64,000 bases of DNA, taken from the NCBI GenBank assembly GCA_963802415.1, contig CAWDIH010000001.1, positions 2,914,001-2,978,000 on the forward strand. The letters are read 5' to 3'. Below the pieces are notes generated by a model. The model was not told the origin of the DNA. It saw only the letters and a list, made by a program, of their open reading frames with translations, and searched no databases. The DNA comes from DATAES01 sp963802415 (GTDB taxonomy: Bacteria > Actinomycetota > Acidimicrobiia > Acidimicrobiales > JACDCH01). This document shows positions 54,406-63,653 of this stretch, in pieces. Both the position numbers and the translations under genes were made by a program. Position 1 is the stretch's first letter. The number at the start of each line of letters is the position of its first letter.

Positions 54406-55572
54406 TTGCAGATCGCCTACACCGCCGAGCAGGAGGCATTGCGCCGGGAGGTGCGCGAGTACTTCGCCGAGCTGATGACGCCGGAGGTGCAAGCCGAGGT
54501 CGCGACGGGGGAGAGCGGCGGGCCCGCCTGTCTGGAGGCTGTTCGCAGGATGGGGCGGGACGGGTGGCTCGGCATCGGCTGGCCGGAGGAGTACGGCGGC
54601 CAGGCGCGGGGCGAGCTCGAGCAGTTCATCTTCACGAACGAGGCGTGGCGGGCCGGGGTGCCGCTCCCGTTCCTGACGATCAACACGGTCGGCAAGACGA
54701 TCATGGAGTTCGGGTCGGACAAGCAGAAGGCGAAGTTCCTCCCGAAGATCCTGGCCGGGGAGTGCCACTTCTCGATCGGCTACACCGAGCCGCGCGCCGG
54801 CACCGACCTCGCGTCGCTGCGCACCACTGCGGTGAGGGACGGCGACGAATGGGTGGTCAACGGCCAGAAGATCTACACGTCGCTCGCGTCGTATGCCGAC
54901 TACATCTGGCTCGCCGCCCGAACCGATCCAGAGGCGCCGAAGCACAAGGGAATCTCGATCTTCCTCGTCCCGACCAGCGATCCCGGGTTCTCGTGGACGA
55001 AGATCCACACGATGGTCAACGCGTCGACGACGTCGACGTACTACAACAACGTCCGCGTCGGGGACGATGCCGTCGTATACGGCGTGAACCGGGGCTGGGA
55101 CCTCATCACCAACCAGCTCAACTACGAGCGGATGTCGCTGGCGCCACCGGGGATGGTCGAGCGTTGCTACGACGACGTGGTCCAGTGGGCGCAGGACACC
55201 AAGCTGCCCGACGGTCGACGGGTCGTCGACCAGGAGTGGGTGCAGGTCAACCTCGCTCGCGTGCGAGCGAAGACGGAGTACCTGAAGCTCATCAACTGGA
55301 AGGTCTCCACCGGGGAGATGAACCCGGGTGTCGCCAGCTCGGCCAAGGTGTTCGGCACCGAGTTCTACACCGAGGCGTACCGCCTCTTGCTCGAGGTGGT
55401 CGGACCCGGCGGCCAGCTCCGGCAGGGGGAGCCCGATGCTGCGCTCGCAGGGCGGATCGAGCGCGCCATGCAAGGAACCCTGATCCTCACGTTCGGCGGC
55501 GGCACGAACGAGGTGCAGCGTGACCTCATTGCGTTGTTCGGCCTCGGCCTTCCGCGAGTTCCTCGACACTGA
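54406..55572 (+). CDS. Acyl-CoA dehydrogenase, FadE29-like (ChsE1/ChsE2-type heteromer subunit)
   Basis: 388 residues. N-terminal IAYTAEQEALRREVREYFAE, RMGRDGWLGIGWPEEYGGQA, IGYTEPRAGTDLASLRTTAV, RDGDEWVVNGQKIYTSLASY, IWLAARTDPEAPKHKGISIF, and ILTFGGGTNEVQRDLIALFG at the end. The sequence closely follows FadE29, which forms an alpha2-beta2 enzyme with FadE28 acting on the shortened cholesterol side chain. TTG 54406 is supported by AGGGGAGA 5 bases upstream. The companion gene is 19 bases downstream. The actual acid substrate here may differ. Confidence 0.88.
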   Translation: MQIAYTAEQEALRREVREYFAELMTPEVQAEVATGESGGPACLEAVRRMGRDGWLGIGWPEEYGGQARGELEQFIFTNEAWRAGVPLPFLTINTVGKTIMEFGSDKQKAKFLPKILAGECHFSIGYTEPRAGTDLASLRTTAVRDGDEWVVNGQKIYTSLASYADYIWLAARTDPEAPKHKGISIFLVPTSDPGFSWTKIHTMVNASTTSTYYNNVRVGDDAVVYGVNRGWDLITNQLNYERMSLAPPGMVERCYDDVVQWAQDTKLPDGRRVVDQEWVQVNLARVRAKTEYLKLINWKVSTGEMNPGVASSAKVFGTEFYTEAYRLLLEVVGPGGQLRQGEPDAALAGRIERAMQGTLILTFGGGTNEVQRDLIALFGLGLPRVPRH

Positions 55573-55591
55573 TGCCAACCGGAGGCGGTCC

Positions 55592-56716
55592 GTGGATTTC
55601 GCGCTGAGCGAGGAACAGGAGGCGATCGCCGACCTGGCGGGCCGCATCTTCACCGAGAAGCTGCCCCCCGAGCGGCTACGCGAGATCGAGGCCGATCCAG
55701 CGGCGCGCTGGTTCGCCGAGGACGTGTGGAACGAGCTCGCCAAGTCGGACCTGCTCGGAGTGTGCCTCCCCGAATCCGTGGGCGGTGGCGGCTTCGGCTT
55801 CATCGAAGCGTGTCTCCTGGCCGAACGGCAGGGGCGGGCAGTCGCGCCGCTGCCGCTCGTTCCGACGCTGGTACTGGGCGCGCTTCCGATCGCGAGGTTC
55901 GGTTCGGCGGACCAGCGGGCCCTCCTCGTAGGAGTGATCGACGGCTCCCTAATCCTCACCGCGGCGCTGACAGAAGCCGGCGACTACCTGACGCCGTCAT
56001 TGCCCTCGACGACGGCGACCAACGACGTGGGTGGTGGTTGGCGGCTGACCGGCACCAAAGTCGTCGTACCCGCCGCGCACCTGGCGGCACGCATCCTTGT
56101 GCCCGCGCGGGTGAACGGGGGCGCCGGCGTCTTCGTCGTCGACCCCGAGGCGGGAGGCGTCGAGATCGAACGGAACCTCGCCATCAACGACGAGCCGCTC
56201 TCGACGGTGCACCTGGACGGTGCGGTGGGCGAACCTCTCGGAGACGTCGACGAGGGCGCGGCCATCGTCGACTGGATCAGCGATCGGGCCATCGCCGCTC
56301 TGTGCGCAACCCAGGCCGGCCTGTGCGACGAAGCACTCCGCCTGACCGCTGCCTACGTGTCCGAGCGCGAACAGTTCGGGGCCAAGATCGGGACCTTCCA
56401 GGCGGTGGCGCAGCGCATCGCAGATGCCTACATCGATGCGGAAGCAATCCGCCTCACCGCACAGCAGGCGGCGTGGCGGCTCGCCGAGGAGCTGCCAGCG
56501 GCGGATGAGCTGCACATCGCCAAGTTCTGGGCCGCGGATGGCGGCCATCGCGTCGCGCACGCGGCGCAACACCTGCACGGAGGGATCGGCGTCGATCTGG
56601 ACTACCCGGTGCACCGCTACTTCCGCTGGACGAAAGTGATCGAGCTGTCGCTCGGCACCGCGACCGAGCACCTGCGACGTCTGGGCCAGCGGATCGCAGC
56701 GGCGCCAACCGGATGA
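55592..56716 (+). CDS. Acyl-CoA dehydrogenase, FadE28-like partner subunit
   Basis: 374 residues. N-terminal VDFALSEEQEAIADLAGRIF, CLPESVGGGGFGFIEACLLA, later VPTLVLGALPIARFGSADQR and RLTGTKVVVPAAHLAARILV. The C-terminal half has YVSEREQFGAKIGTFQAVAQ and HLHGGIGVDLDYPVHRYFRW. It resembles FadE28-type subunits, the second half of the heteromeric sterol-type acyl-CoA dehydrogenases. The GTG at 55592 has a GGAGG ribosome site. Proximity to the partner and to the shared operator supports co-expression. Confidence 0.87.
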   Translation: MDFALSEEQEAIADLAGRIFTEKLPPERLREIEADPAARWFAEDVWNELAKSDLLGVCLPESVGGGGFGFIEACLLAERQGRAVAPLPLVPTLVLGALPIARFGSADQRALLVGVIDGSLILTAALTEAGDYLTPSLPSTTATNDVGGGWRLTGTKVVVPAAHLAARILVPARVNGGAGVFVVDPEAGGVEIERNLAINDEPLSTVHLDGAVGEPLGDVDEGAAIVDWISDRAIAALCATQAGLCDEALRLTAAYVSEREQFGAKIGTFQAVAQRIADAYIDAEAIRLTAQQAAWRLAEELPAADELHIAKFWAADGGHRVAHAAQHLHGGIGVDLDYPVHRYFRWTKVIELSLGTATEHLRRLGQRIAAAPTG

Positions 56717-56793
56717 ACGCCTGATTGGGTCGCAACCACCGCGCGCGGCAAAGTTGAACGCTTGACCGAAAACACAACCGGGGGGAACAACCG

Positions 56794-58185
56794 ATGAAGC
56801 GATTCCGCGGCGTGGCACTCGCCGTCGTCTTGGTGCTCGTGGCCGCGTCGTGTAGCAGGAACGGCAGCCCGTCGGCGGAGACGACGGGGTCGAACTCGCA
56901 GGCGTCGTCGTCGGCCTCGGGCGGCGGCGACACCTCGATCGCCAACGGCGGGTTCGGCGACCTGACGAAGGTGTGCAGCGCGGGAAACGCCTCGGGCGCA
57001 CCCGCCGGCGCCGGCGACAAAGGCGTGTCCGCCACGGAGATCCACATCGCGACGGTGACGGACAAGGGCTTCACCGGCCGGTCGGGCCTCAACAAGGAGA
57101 TGGTCGACACCACGACCGGGTTTGCCGCCTGGTGCAACGCCCACGGCGGCATCCTCGGGCGCAAGGTGATCGTCGACGATCGCGACGCGAAGCTCACGGA
57201 CTACAACGCCGTCGTGACGACGTCGTGCGAAGAGGACCTCGCCATGGTCGGTGGCGGTGCGGTGTTCGATGACGGGGACAACGGGCTCCGTGTGCAGTGC
57301 GGCCTCCCGAACATCCCTGGCTTCGTCGTGACCCCCACGGCGCGCGTCGCCGGGCTGCAAGTGCAGCCGCTGCCGAACCCCGTGTACCAGTTCGCGGGAG
57401 GCCCGCTGAAGGCCATCGACCGCATCAGCCCGGGAGCGTTCCAAGCGGTCTCCGTTCCAACGGGTGCCCTCAAGACCACCCAGATCGTTCGGGACGCGAC
57501 AGTCGAAGCGATCGGCATCGAGGGCGGCAAGGTGGTCAGCTCGCCCGAGTACAGCCCGCTCGGTGAGGACAACTGGTCGCCTTTCGTCACCGGCCTCAAG
57601 GACGCGGGCGCCAAGGCGATGATCTACGTCGGCGAGCCCGAGAACCTAGCGTTGTTCGAGAAGGCGATGCAGACCGAGGGCTACTACCCGGACGTCATCA
57701 TGCAGACGCCGAACCATTACGACGCAAAGCTGACCGACACCGGCGGTGATGCGATCAAGAACACCTACGTGTACACGGGCTTCGTGCCGTTCGAGAAGGC
57801 GTCCGAGAACAAGGCGACGCAGGACTACCTCGACATCATGAAGCAGTACAACCCGTCGGGAAAGATCGCCGCGCTCGGCTTGCAGAGCGCGTCGTCGTTC
57901 CTGCTGTTCGCGAAGGCCGCTACCGATTGCGGCGCCGATCTCACGCGTACGTGTCTGCTCGACAAGGCCAAGGCGGTGACGTCGTGGGCGGGCGGCGGCC
58001 TGCACGGTGAGACCGATCCGAGCACGAACACGCCCACGACCTGCTTCGTGATCCTCAAGGCGTCCGCGTCCGGCTTCGAGTACGACCAGGCGGCGACCGC
58101 TCCGAACCAGGGTCTGTTCAACTGCGATCCGAGCAACGTGAGCGAGCTCAAGAACGACTACGGAGTACCTCGCGACACCCCATGA
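56794..58185 (+). CDS. Branched-chain amino acid-type ABC transporter substrate-binding lipoprotein (LivK-like)
   Basis: 463 residues. The signal and lipobox are AVVLVLVAASCSRNG; the cysteine at residue 22 becomes the lipid-anchored N-terminus. Type I periplasmic-binding fold: EIHIATVTDKGFTGRSGLNK, WCNAHGGILGRKVIVDDRDA, LKDAGAKAMIYVGEPENLAL, FEKAMQTEGYYPDVIMQTPN. Eight cysteines suggest disulfides, unusual for LivK. ATG 56794 has a GGGGGGAA ribosome site. The gene is 77 bases after the dehydrogenases and 6 before the permease. Such transporters also carry aromatic or bile acids, fitting the dehydrogenases (inference). Confidence 0.9.
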   Translation: MKRFRGVALAVVLVLVAASCSRNGSPSAETTGSNSQASSSASGGGDTSIANGGFGDLTKVCSAGNASGAPAGAGDKGVSATEIHIATVTDKGFTGRSGLNKEMVDTTTGFAAWCNAHGGILGRKVIVDDRDAKLTDYNAVVTTSCEEDLAMVGGGAVFDDGDNGLRVQCGLPNIPGFVVTPTARVAGLQVQPLPNPVYQFAGGPLKAIDRISPGAFQAVSVPTGALKTTQIVRDATVEAIGIEGGKVVSSPEYSPLGEDNWSPFVTGLKDAGAKAMIYVGEPENLALFEKAMQTEGYYPDVIMQTPNHYDAKLTDTGGDAIKNTYVYTGFVPFEKASENKATQDYLDIMKQYNPSGKIAALGLQSASSFLLFAKAATDCGADLTRTCLLDKAKAVTSWAGGGLHGETDPSTNTPTTCFVILKASASGFEYDQAATAPNQGLFNCDPSNVSELKNDYGVPRDTP

Positions 58186-58191
58186 ACCACT

Positions 58192-60315
58192 GTGGATAAA
58201 TTTCCCGCGCTCTCGTTTGCGGGGCTCTGTACGGCGGCGATCTATGCGATCGCCGCCAGCGGGCTCGTTCTGACGTACACGACGACCGGCGTGTTCAACT
58301 TCGCGCACGGCGCCATCGGCATGCTCGGTGCGTTCACGTACTGGCAGCTGCACGTGGCCTGGGGTTGGCCGACACCGATCGCGTTTCTCGCCGTGCTGCT
58401 GGTCATCGGGCCTGCCTTCGGTGCCGCCCTCGAAGCCGGGATCATGCGCCGGTTGCAAGGTACGTCCGAGGCGACACAGCTCGTCGTGACGGTCAGCGTC
58501 CTGGCTGCGGCACTCGGGCTCACGGCGTGGCTGTGGAGCCCGCAGGAGTCACATCCGCTGTCGCATCTGTGGGAGGGCAACAAGATCTCGATCGGCCCCG
58601 TGAACGTGACATGGCATTCGGTGTTCGCGTTCGTATTGGCCATCGTGATCGCGCTCGGGCTTCGGCTGCTGCTGTATCGCACGCGGGCCGGCGTCACCAT
58701 GCGAGCGACGGTGGACGACCGCCCGCTGGTCACGTTGAACGGGGGGAAGCCCGATCGGTCGGGGATGCTCGCCTGGGCCATCGGCTGCTCGCTCGCCGCG
58801 CTGGCGGGCATGCTCGCTGCCCCCGATCAAGGTTTGTCGCCGGTGCTCGCGCTGCTCATCGTCAACGCGTACGCGGCCGCGGTCATCGGGCGCCTGCGCA
58901 GCTTGCCCTTGACCTTCGTCGGAGCGGTGATCCTTGGTCTCGCGGATGCGTACGGGACCGGCTACATCAATCTGCAGAACGACTACCTGAGCGGGTTCCG
59001 CGCTGCGATCCCGGTCATCATCCTGTTCATCGCGTTGATCGCGATGCCGCAGTCGCGGTTGCGAGGACACAGCGCGGTGCGCTCTCGAGAGCGGCTACCG
59101 AAGCCATCGTGGAGCGGCTCGCTCGTCGCCTGCGGCGGCGTTCTCGTCGCCATCGCAGTGATCGCCTCCATGGTCACTGACGCCAACGCGCTCACGCTGA
59201 TGCGGGTGTTCGCGATCGGGATCATCGCTCTGTCGCTGGTGCCGCTCGTCGGGTACGCGGGCCACATCTCGTTGTGCCAAATGAGCTTCGCGGGCATCGG
59301 CGCGGTCGCCATGGCCCACCTCGGTCAGGGAGGCACCCCCGCCGGCCTCGTGTGGGCCGCGGTCATCGCAGGCGCCGTCGGTGCGCTGGTCGCCTTGCCG
59401 ACGCTGCGGCTGTCGGGCATCTACCTCGCGCTCGCGACGGCCTCGTTCGCCGTCGTCCTCGACGCGTGGCTGTTCAACCTGCCGAAGTTCAACATCGGAC
59501 CCATCGACGTCAAGCTGTTCGAGCTCGGGACGATCCCTGTTGCACGGCTGCACATACCGTTCGTCGATCCGTCGAGCGAGAAGGCGGAGTTGGTGGTGAT
59601 GGCCGGCGTGTTCTGCGTGTGCGCGCTGCTCGTGGTCGCGGTCAGGCGCAGCTACTTCGGCGAGCGGTTGCTGGCCATGAAGGACAGCCCGGCTGCATGC
59701 GCCACCCTCGGCTTGAACATCCGCCGGACGAAGCTGCTGGTCTTCTCCCTGTCGGCCGCGATGGCGGGGGTGGGCGGTGCGCTGTACGGCGCCACGCTCG
59801 GCACGGTCAGCCCCGACCGCTTCAGCTTCTTCGAGAGCCTGCCGCTGCTGCTGCTCGCGGTCGTGGGCGGGATCGGCTCGGCGGGCGGCGCGATCTTCGC
59901 CGGTCTGGTGCTGTACGGGATCCCGCTGGTCTCTGCATCGATCGCGTGGTTCGCGAACATCGGCCGGGTACTGCCGGGCGCGATGGGCATCGGCCTCGGC
60001 AAGAACCCGAACGGTGTCGTGCCGGACGTGGCCGAGCGGTTCCAGCCGCTGCGGCATGCCATCGCGACCCTCGTGGTGATGCTGCTCGCGATCGTGGGTC
60101 TCGTGATCGCGGCCAAGCTCGAGATCATCGAAAACTGGACGTTCGCGTTCGCAGTCGGCGGGGTCATCGTCCTCGCGTCGGCGATCGCGGACCGGAAGCG
60201 TTTGATCGGCGAGGACGAGGAGCCGCTCGAGTGGGTCGGCATCGAGCGGCCGTTCACGGCTGAGGACGTCCGCCGGTTGGATGCCGAGCTGGGCTTGGAG
60301 CGCGCGCCGACATGA
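58192..60315 (+). CDS. Fused branched-chain-type ABC permease (LivH-LivM)
   Basis: 707 residues. The N-terminal LivH half (YAIAASGLVLTYTTTGVFNF, GAIGMLGAFTYWQ, VTVSVLAAALGLTAWLW) continues into a LivM half (LVPLVGYAGHISLCQMSFAG, ATLGLNIRRTKLLVFSLSAA, LPLLLLAVVGGIGSAGGAIF). About 16-18 membrane segments, so one protein replaces the usual two permeases. The C-terminal cytoplasmic tail (AIADRKRLIGEDEEPLEWVG) is unusual. GTG 58192 is 6 bases after the binding-protein stop; it ends in an ATGA overlap with LivG. Confidence 0.9.
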   Translation: MDKFPALSFAGLCTAAIYAIAASGLVLTYTTTGVFNFAHGAIGMLGAFTYWQLHVAWGWPTPIAFLAVLLVIGPAFGAALEAGIMRRLQGTSEATQLVVTVSVLAAALGLTAWLWSPQESHPLSHLWEGNKISIGPVNVTWHSVFAFVLAIVIALGLRLLLYRTRAGVTMRATVDDRPLVTLNGGKPDRSGMLAWAIGCSLAALAGMLAAPDQGLSPVLALLIVNAYAAAVIGRLRSLPLTFVGAVILGLADAYGTGYINLQNDYLSGFRAAIPVIILFIALIAMPQSRLRGHSAVRSRERLPKPSWSGSLVACGGVLVAIAVIASMVTDANALTLMRVFAIGIIALSLVPLVGYAGHISLCQMSFAGIGAVAMAHLGQGGTPAGLVWAAVIAGAVGALVALPTLRLSGIYLALATASFAVVLDAWLFNLPKFNIGPIDVKLFELGTIPVARLHIPFVDPSSEKAELVVMAGVFCVCALLVVAVRRSYFGERLLAMKDSPAACATLGLNIRRTKLLVFSLSAAMAGVGGALYGATLGTVSPDRFSFFESLPLLLLAVVGGIGSAGGAIFAGLVLYGIPLVSASIAWFANIGRVLPGAMGIGLGKNPNGVVPDVAERFQPLRHAIATLVVMLLAIVGLVIAAKLEIIENWTFAFAVGGVIVLASAIADRKRLIGEDEEPLEWVGIERPFTAEDVRRLDAELGLERAPT

Positions 60316-61052
60316 CCGCCAACGCGCTGCTCGAGGTGCGGGGCGTCACGGTGCGCTTCGGCGGGAACGTCGCGCTCGTGAACGTCGATCTCGACGCCTC
60401 ACCCGGGCGCGTCACCGGATTGATCGGTCCGAACGGTGCCGGCAAGACGACGTTGTTCAATGTGATCTGCGGCTTGCAGCGCCCCGATTCGGGGCGCGTG
60501 CGCATCGACGGTCGCGAGGTCACGCGCTTGCTGCCTTACAAACGCGCCCGTGCCGGGCTCGCACGGACGTTTCAGCGACTCGAGTTGTTCACGCTGCTCG
60601 ACGTGCGCAGCAACATCCGCGTCGCAGCCGATATAGAGCGTCGACATCGACGCGATCGTTCCGTCGATCCAACAAAGGTCGCAGACGAGATCATCGAACG
60701 CGTCGGCCTCCAAGCGGTGGCGGAGGCGCGCGTCGACCAACTTCCGACCGGGCAAGCGCGGCTCGTCGAAGTGGGCCGCGCGTTGGCATCGCGTCCTCGC
60801 GTGCTGTTGCTGGACGAGCCCGCCGCCGGGCAGGACGAGTCCGAGACCGAGGCGTTCGCGGCGTTGTTGCGCGACCTCGCTGCCGATGGGCTCGCGGTAG
60901 TGCTCGTGGAGCACGACGTGCGCCTGGTGCTGCGGGTGTCGGACGATGTGTGTGTGCTCGATTTCGGCGAAGTCCTCGCGGTCGGGACGCCGGCGGAGAT
61001 CCAGAGCAATGACGCCGTGATCGCCGCGTACCTGGGCGAGGGCGTCACGTGA
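60312..61052 (+). CDS. livG: Branched-chain-type ABC transporter ATPase (LivG)
   Basis: 246 residues. Walker A GPNGAGKTT at residues 39-47; the LivG-type signature LPTGQARLVEVGRALASRPR; Walker B VLLLDEPAAGQDE; the H-loop AVVLVEHDVRLVLRVSDDVC. Powers uptake with LivF. ATG 60312 overlaps the permease stop; the stop overlaps LivF's GTG. Confidence 0.94.
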   Translation: MTANALLEVRGVTVRFGGNVALVNVDLDASPGRVTGLIGPNGAGKTTLFNVICGLQRPDSGRVRIDGREVTRLLPYKRARAGLARTFQRLELFTLLDVRSNIRVAADIERRHRRDRSVDPTKVADEIIERVGLQAVAEARVDQLPTGQARLVEVGRALASRPRVLLLDEPAAGQDESETEAFAALLRDLAADGLAVVLVEHDVRLVLRVSDDVCVLDFGEVLAVGTPAEIQSNDAVIAAYLGEGVT

Positions 61053-61750
61053 GCGACGAGATCCTCGGGCTCTACGGCGTGCGCGCCGCGTACGAACGCA
61101 TCGAGGTGCTCCACGGTGTCGATCTCTCCGTGCGGGCGGGGACGGTGTTCGCTCTGCTCGGGCCGAATGGCGCGGGCAAGACGACGACGCTGAAGGTCAT
61201 CTCCGGGCTGATGCGTCCGACTGCTGGCGACGTCGTCCTCGCGGGACGACGGGTCAACGGAGCCCGTTCGGAGGAGCTCTCGCGACGAGGGCTGTGCCTC
61301 GTCCCCGAGGGCCACGGCATCTTTCCGAACCTGACGGTCCGGGAGAACCTGCTGATGGCGACACACACTGGTCGCAAGGCGGCCGCCATCGAGGCAGCGG
61401 CGTTCGCCCGGTTCCCGACGCTGGCCGAGCGGCGCCACCAGGTGGCGGGGACCTTGTCGGGGGGGCAGCAGCAGATGCTTTCGCTGGCCCGCGGCCTGGC
61501 GTGCGACCCTGCCGTGCTCCTCCTCGACGAGCTGTCGATGGGGCTGGCGCCGCTGATCGTGGAGGAGTTGTACGAGAACGTGGCCCGCATCGCGAAGGAA
61601 GGGATCACCGTCCTCGTGGTGGAGCAGTTCGCCAAGGTCGTGCTCGGCGTGGCCGACGAGGCAGCGATCATGGCGCAGGGCCGAATAGCGATGACCGGGC
61701 GGCCGGAAGAACTGGCGGACGAGTTGACCGCGGCGTATCTCGGAGGATGA
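61049..61750 (+). CDS. livF: Branched-chain-type ABC transporter ATPase (LivF)
   Basis: 233 residues. Walker A GPNGAGKTT near residue 36; the signature LSGGQQQMLSLARGLACDPA; Walker B LLLDELSMGLAPLIVEELYE, where the usual DEP/DEPS is DELS as in LivF. Pairs with LivG. GTG 61049 overlaps the LivG stop by 4 bases and its own stop overlaps the next gene's ATG. Confidence 0.94.
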   Translation: MSDEILGLYGVRAAYERIEVLHGVDLSVRAGTVFALLGPNGAGKTTTLKVISGLMRPTAGDVVLAGRRVNGARSEELSRRGLCLVPEGHGIFPNLTVRENLLMATHTGRKAAAIEAAAFARFPTLAERRHQVAGTLSGGQQQMLSLARGLACDPAVLLLDELSMGLAPLIVEELYENVARIAKEGITVLVVEQFAKVVLGVADEAAIMAQGRIAMTGRPEELADELTAAYLGG

Positions 61751-62118
61751 GCGACACCATGGAGAAGAGCCCGGAACGTGTGGAACAGTTCAAGACGGAG
61801 ATCGCCGGGATGAACCTGCGCGATCCATCGACGACGCGTGACCGGCAGCTGCTTCGGCTCGGCATCGCACTGCTGGTGGTGGGCATCGCAGCCGGCATCT
61901 ACGCGTACACGCTGTCGCACGGCACGAACGACCCGCTGCAACAGCGCGACGCCATCGTCGTCGGTCTCATCGGCGTGTGCGTGTCGGTTGCCGGCGCCGC
62001 GCTCTTCGTGCGCTACTCGATCGCCCAGTTCCTCCGCTTCTGGATCGCCCGCCTGACCTACGAGCAACAAGCGCAGACCGACCGGGTCGTAGACGCCATC
62101 AAGCAGAAGGACCAATAG
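61747..62118 (+). CDS. Small two-helix membrane protein at the end of the transporter operon
   Basis: 123 residues. Two membrane segments near residues 37-58 (LLRLGIALLVVGIAAGIYAY) and 69-93 (AIVVGLIGVCVSVAGAALFV). N-terminus cytoplasmic and polar (KSPERVEQFKTEIAGMNLRD); the basic/amphipathic end is FWIARLTYEQQAQTDRVVDA. The ATG overlaps the LivF stop by 4 bases (ATGA). The translational coupling to an ABC transporter suggests an accessory subunit; I know no named family. It ends 8 bases before repeat copy C. Confidence 0.7.
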   Translation: MSDTMEKSPERVEQFKTEIAGMNLRDPSTTRDRQLLRLGIALLVVGIAAGIYAYTLSHGTNDPLQQRDAIVVGLIGVCVSVAGAALFVRYSIAQFLRFWIARLTYEQQAQTDRVVDAIKQKDQ

Positions 62119-62126
62119 AAGCCATC

Positions 62127-62178
62127 CGAACTCCGGGGAGAAACGGGTGCTATAGCACCCGTTTCCATCCAACATTCG
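62127..62178 (+). repeat. 52-bp palindromic interspersed repeat, copy C
   Basis: Begins CGAACTCCGGGGAG, continues with the palindrome arm AAACGGGTGCTA and its reverse complement (perfect), and ends CCATCCAACATTCG. It lies between the convergent stop codons of the transporter operon (62118) and the sulfatase (62180). Confidence 0.9.
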
Positions 62179-62179
62179 C

Positions 62180-63629
62180 TCAGAACTCGGCGGCTTCGAG
62201 GGACTTGAGGAGCTCGAACCGGGCGCGGACGTCGTTGCGGCGTCCCGGGTCGTGGGCGAGGTTCACGAGCTCGTGCGGATCCTCGTGCAGGTCGTACAGC
62301 TCGTGGTCCTGGTCGTCGAAGTCGGCGTCGACGTCGTACTGCTTCGCCGTCGGATGCCTGTAGAAGGGATCGTCGCCCGGCTTGCCGCCGCCCACGCCGT
62401 AATAGCGGGCGTACTTGTAGCGCCCGTCGAACATCCCTCGGATGGCATAGCGCGTCTGCTGCACGAGCTTCGTGTGAGCGCTGTCGTGCGCGAACAGCAC
62501 GTGATCGCGCGCGGTACCCGAGAACAGATCGACGCCTTGCATCGCGGGGTCCGGCTCGACACCGGCGAGGCCGCAGATGGTCCTGGCGAGATCGACGTGG
62601 CTCGACAGCGCGTTCGTCGTCGAACCGGGACCCGTCACGCTCGGCACGCGAACGTGCATCGGGACCCGCATGATCTCGTCGTACACGAACGGGCCCTTCG
62701 ACCGCAGCCCGTGTGAACCGCACATGTCTCCGTGATCCGACGTAGAGATGATCGCGGTTTCGTCCCACACGCCCGCCTGTTCGAGCGCCGACAACACGAC
62801 ACCGAGCGACTCGTCGGCGAGCCGGTGCAGCTCGACGTAGTAGTCGAGTTGGCGGCGCCACGCCTCCTTGTCGGATGGATCGATGTAGCCCCAGATGCCG
62901 TGCTGCTGCGACCAGCGCCACGCCCGATGAGCGTCGGGCTTCGTGTAGAGGTCGTCATGGAGGTTCTCCGGCAACGTGTCGACGACCGACGGGTAGTCGC
63001 GCTCGTACGCCGGCAAGGTCTCGTCGTCCTTCCAACGCGACGCTTCGAGCAACGCCCGTGCCGCCTCGAGCGCGTCGGGATGCAGCGAACGCCATTCCGG
63101 CTGGTCGATCGGGAACCACATCACGTCGTGCGGGTTGACCAACGCCACCGTCAAGAACCACGGCTGGGACGATGCCGCGTTGGCGCGCAACCACGCCGCC
63201 GCCGAGTCCGCGATCACGGGATCGAACGCGACACCCGTGCCCGCCCAACCCATGAAGTGCCGGTCGTTGCCTTCCCAGTCGCTGTAGCCGTATGCCTCCA
63301 TCGGCGGGTTGGGGCCCGACGGTCAGGTGCCACTTGCCGATGTAGCTCGACCGGTAGCCGTTGTCTCGCAGCACCGAGCCGATGGTCGGCATCGAGGTGT
63401 CGAGGGAGACGTGGTGTTCGAAGATGCAGTTGTCGACCACGCCGTGCCGCGCCACGTACTGGCCGGTCATCATCGTGGCCCGCGACGGCGAGCACGGTGA
63501 CGAGTGCGTCCAATGGTTCGTGAAGTCGACGCCTTCCGCGACGAGGCGCTCTCGCCACGGCAGCGACACGGACCGCGGGAGCCAGGACCGCGCACGCTCC
63601 TGGTCGGACACGACGAAGAGGATGTTCAT
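62180..63629 (-). CDS. Formylglycine-type sulfatase (one frameshift)
   Basis: About 483 residues. Start MNILFVVSDQERARSW; the sulfatase signature is SSPCSPSRATMMTGQYVARH, where the cysteine becomes formylglycine; YIGKWHLTVGP. A +1 step near 63306 (an extra C in a CCCC run) is followed by EAYGYSDWEGNDRHFMGWAG, IISTSDHGDMCGSHGLRSKG and ELYDLHEDPHELVNLAHDPG. It hydrolyses a sulfate ester, possibly a sulfated sterol or sugar (inference). The start at ATG 63629 is 24 bases after the acyl-CoA synthetase stop. No signal peptide, so it is probably cytoplasmic. Confidence 0.88.
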
Positions 63630-63653
63630 GCGTTCGCACGTTCGCCTTCACAA

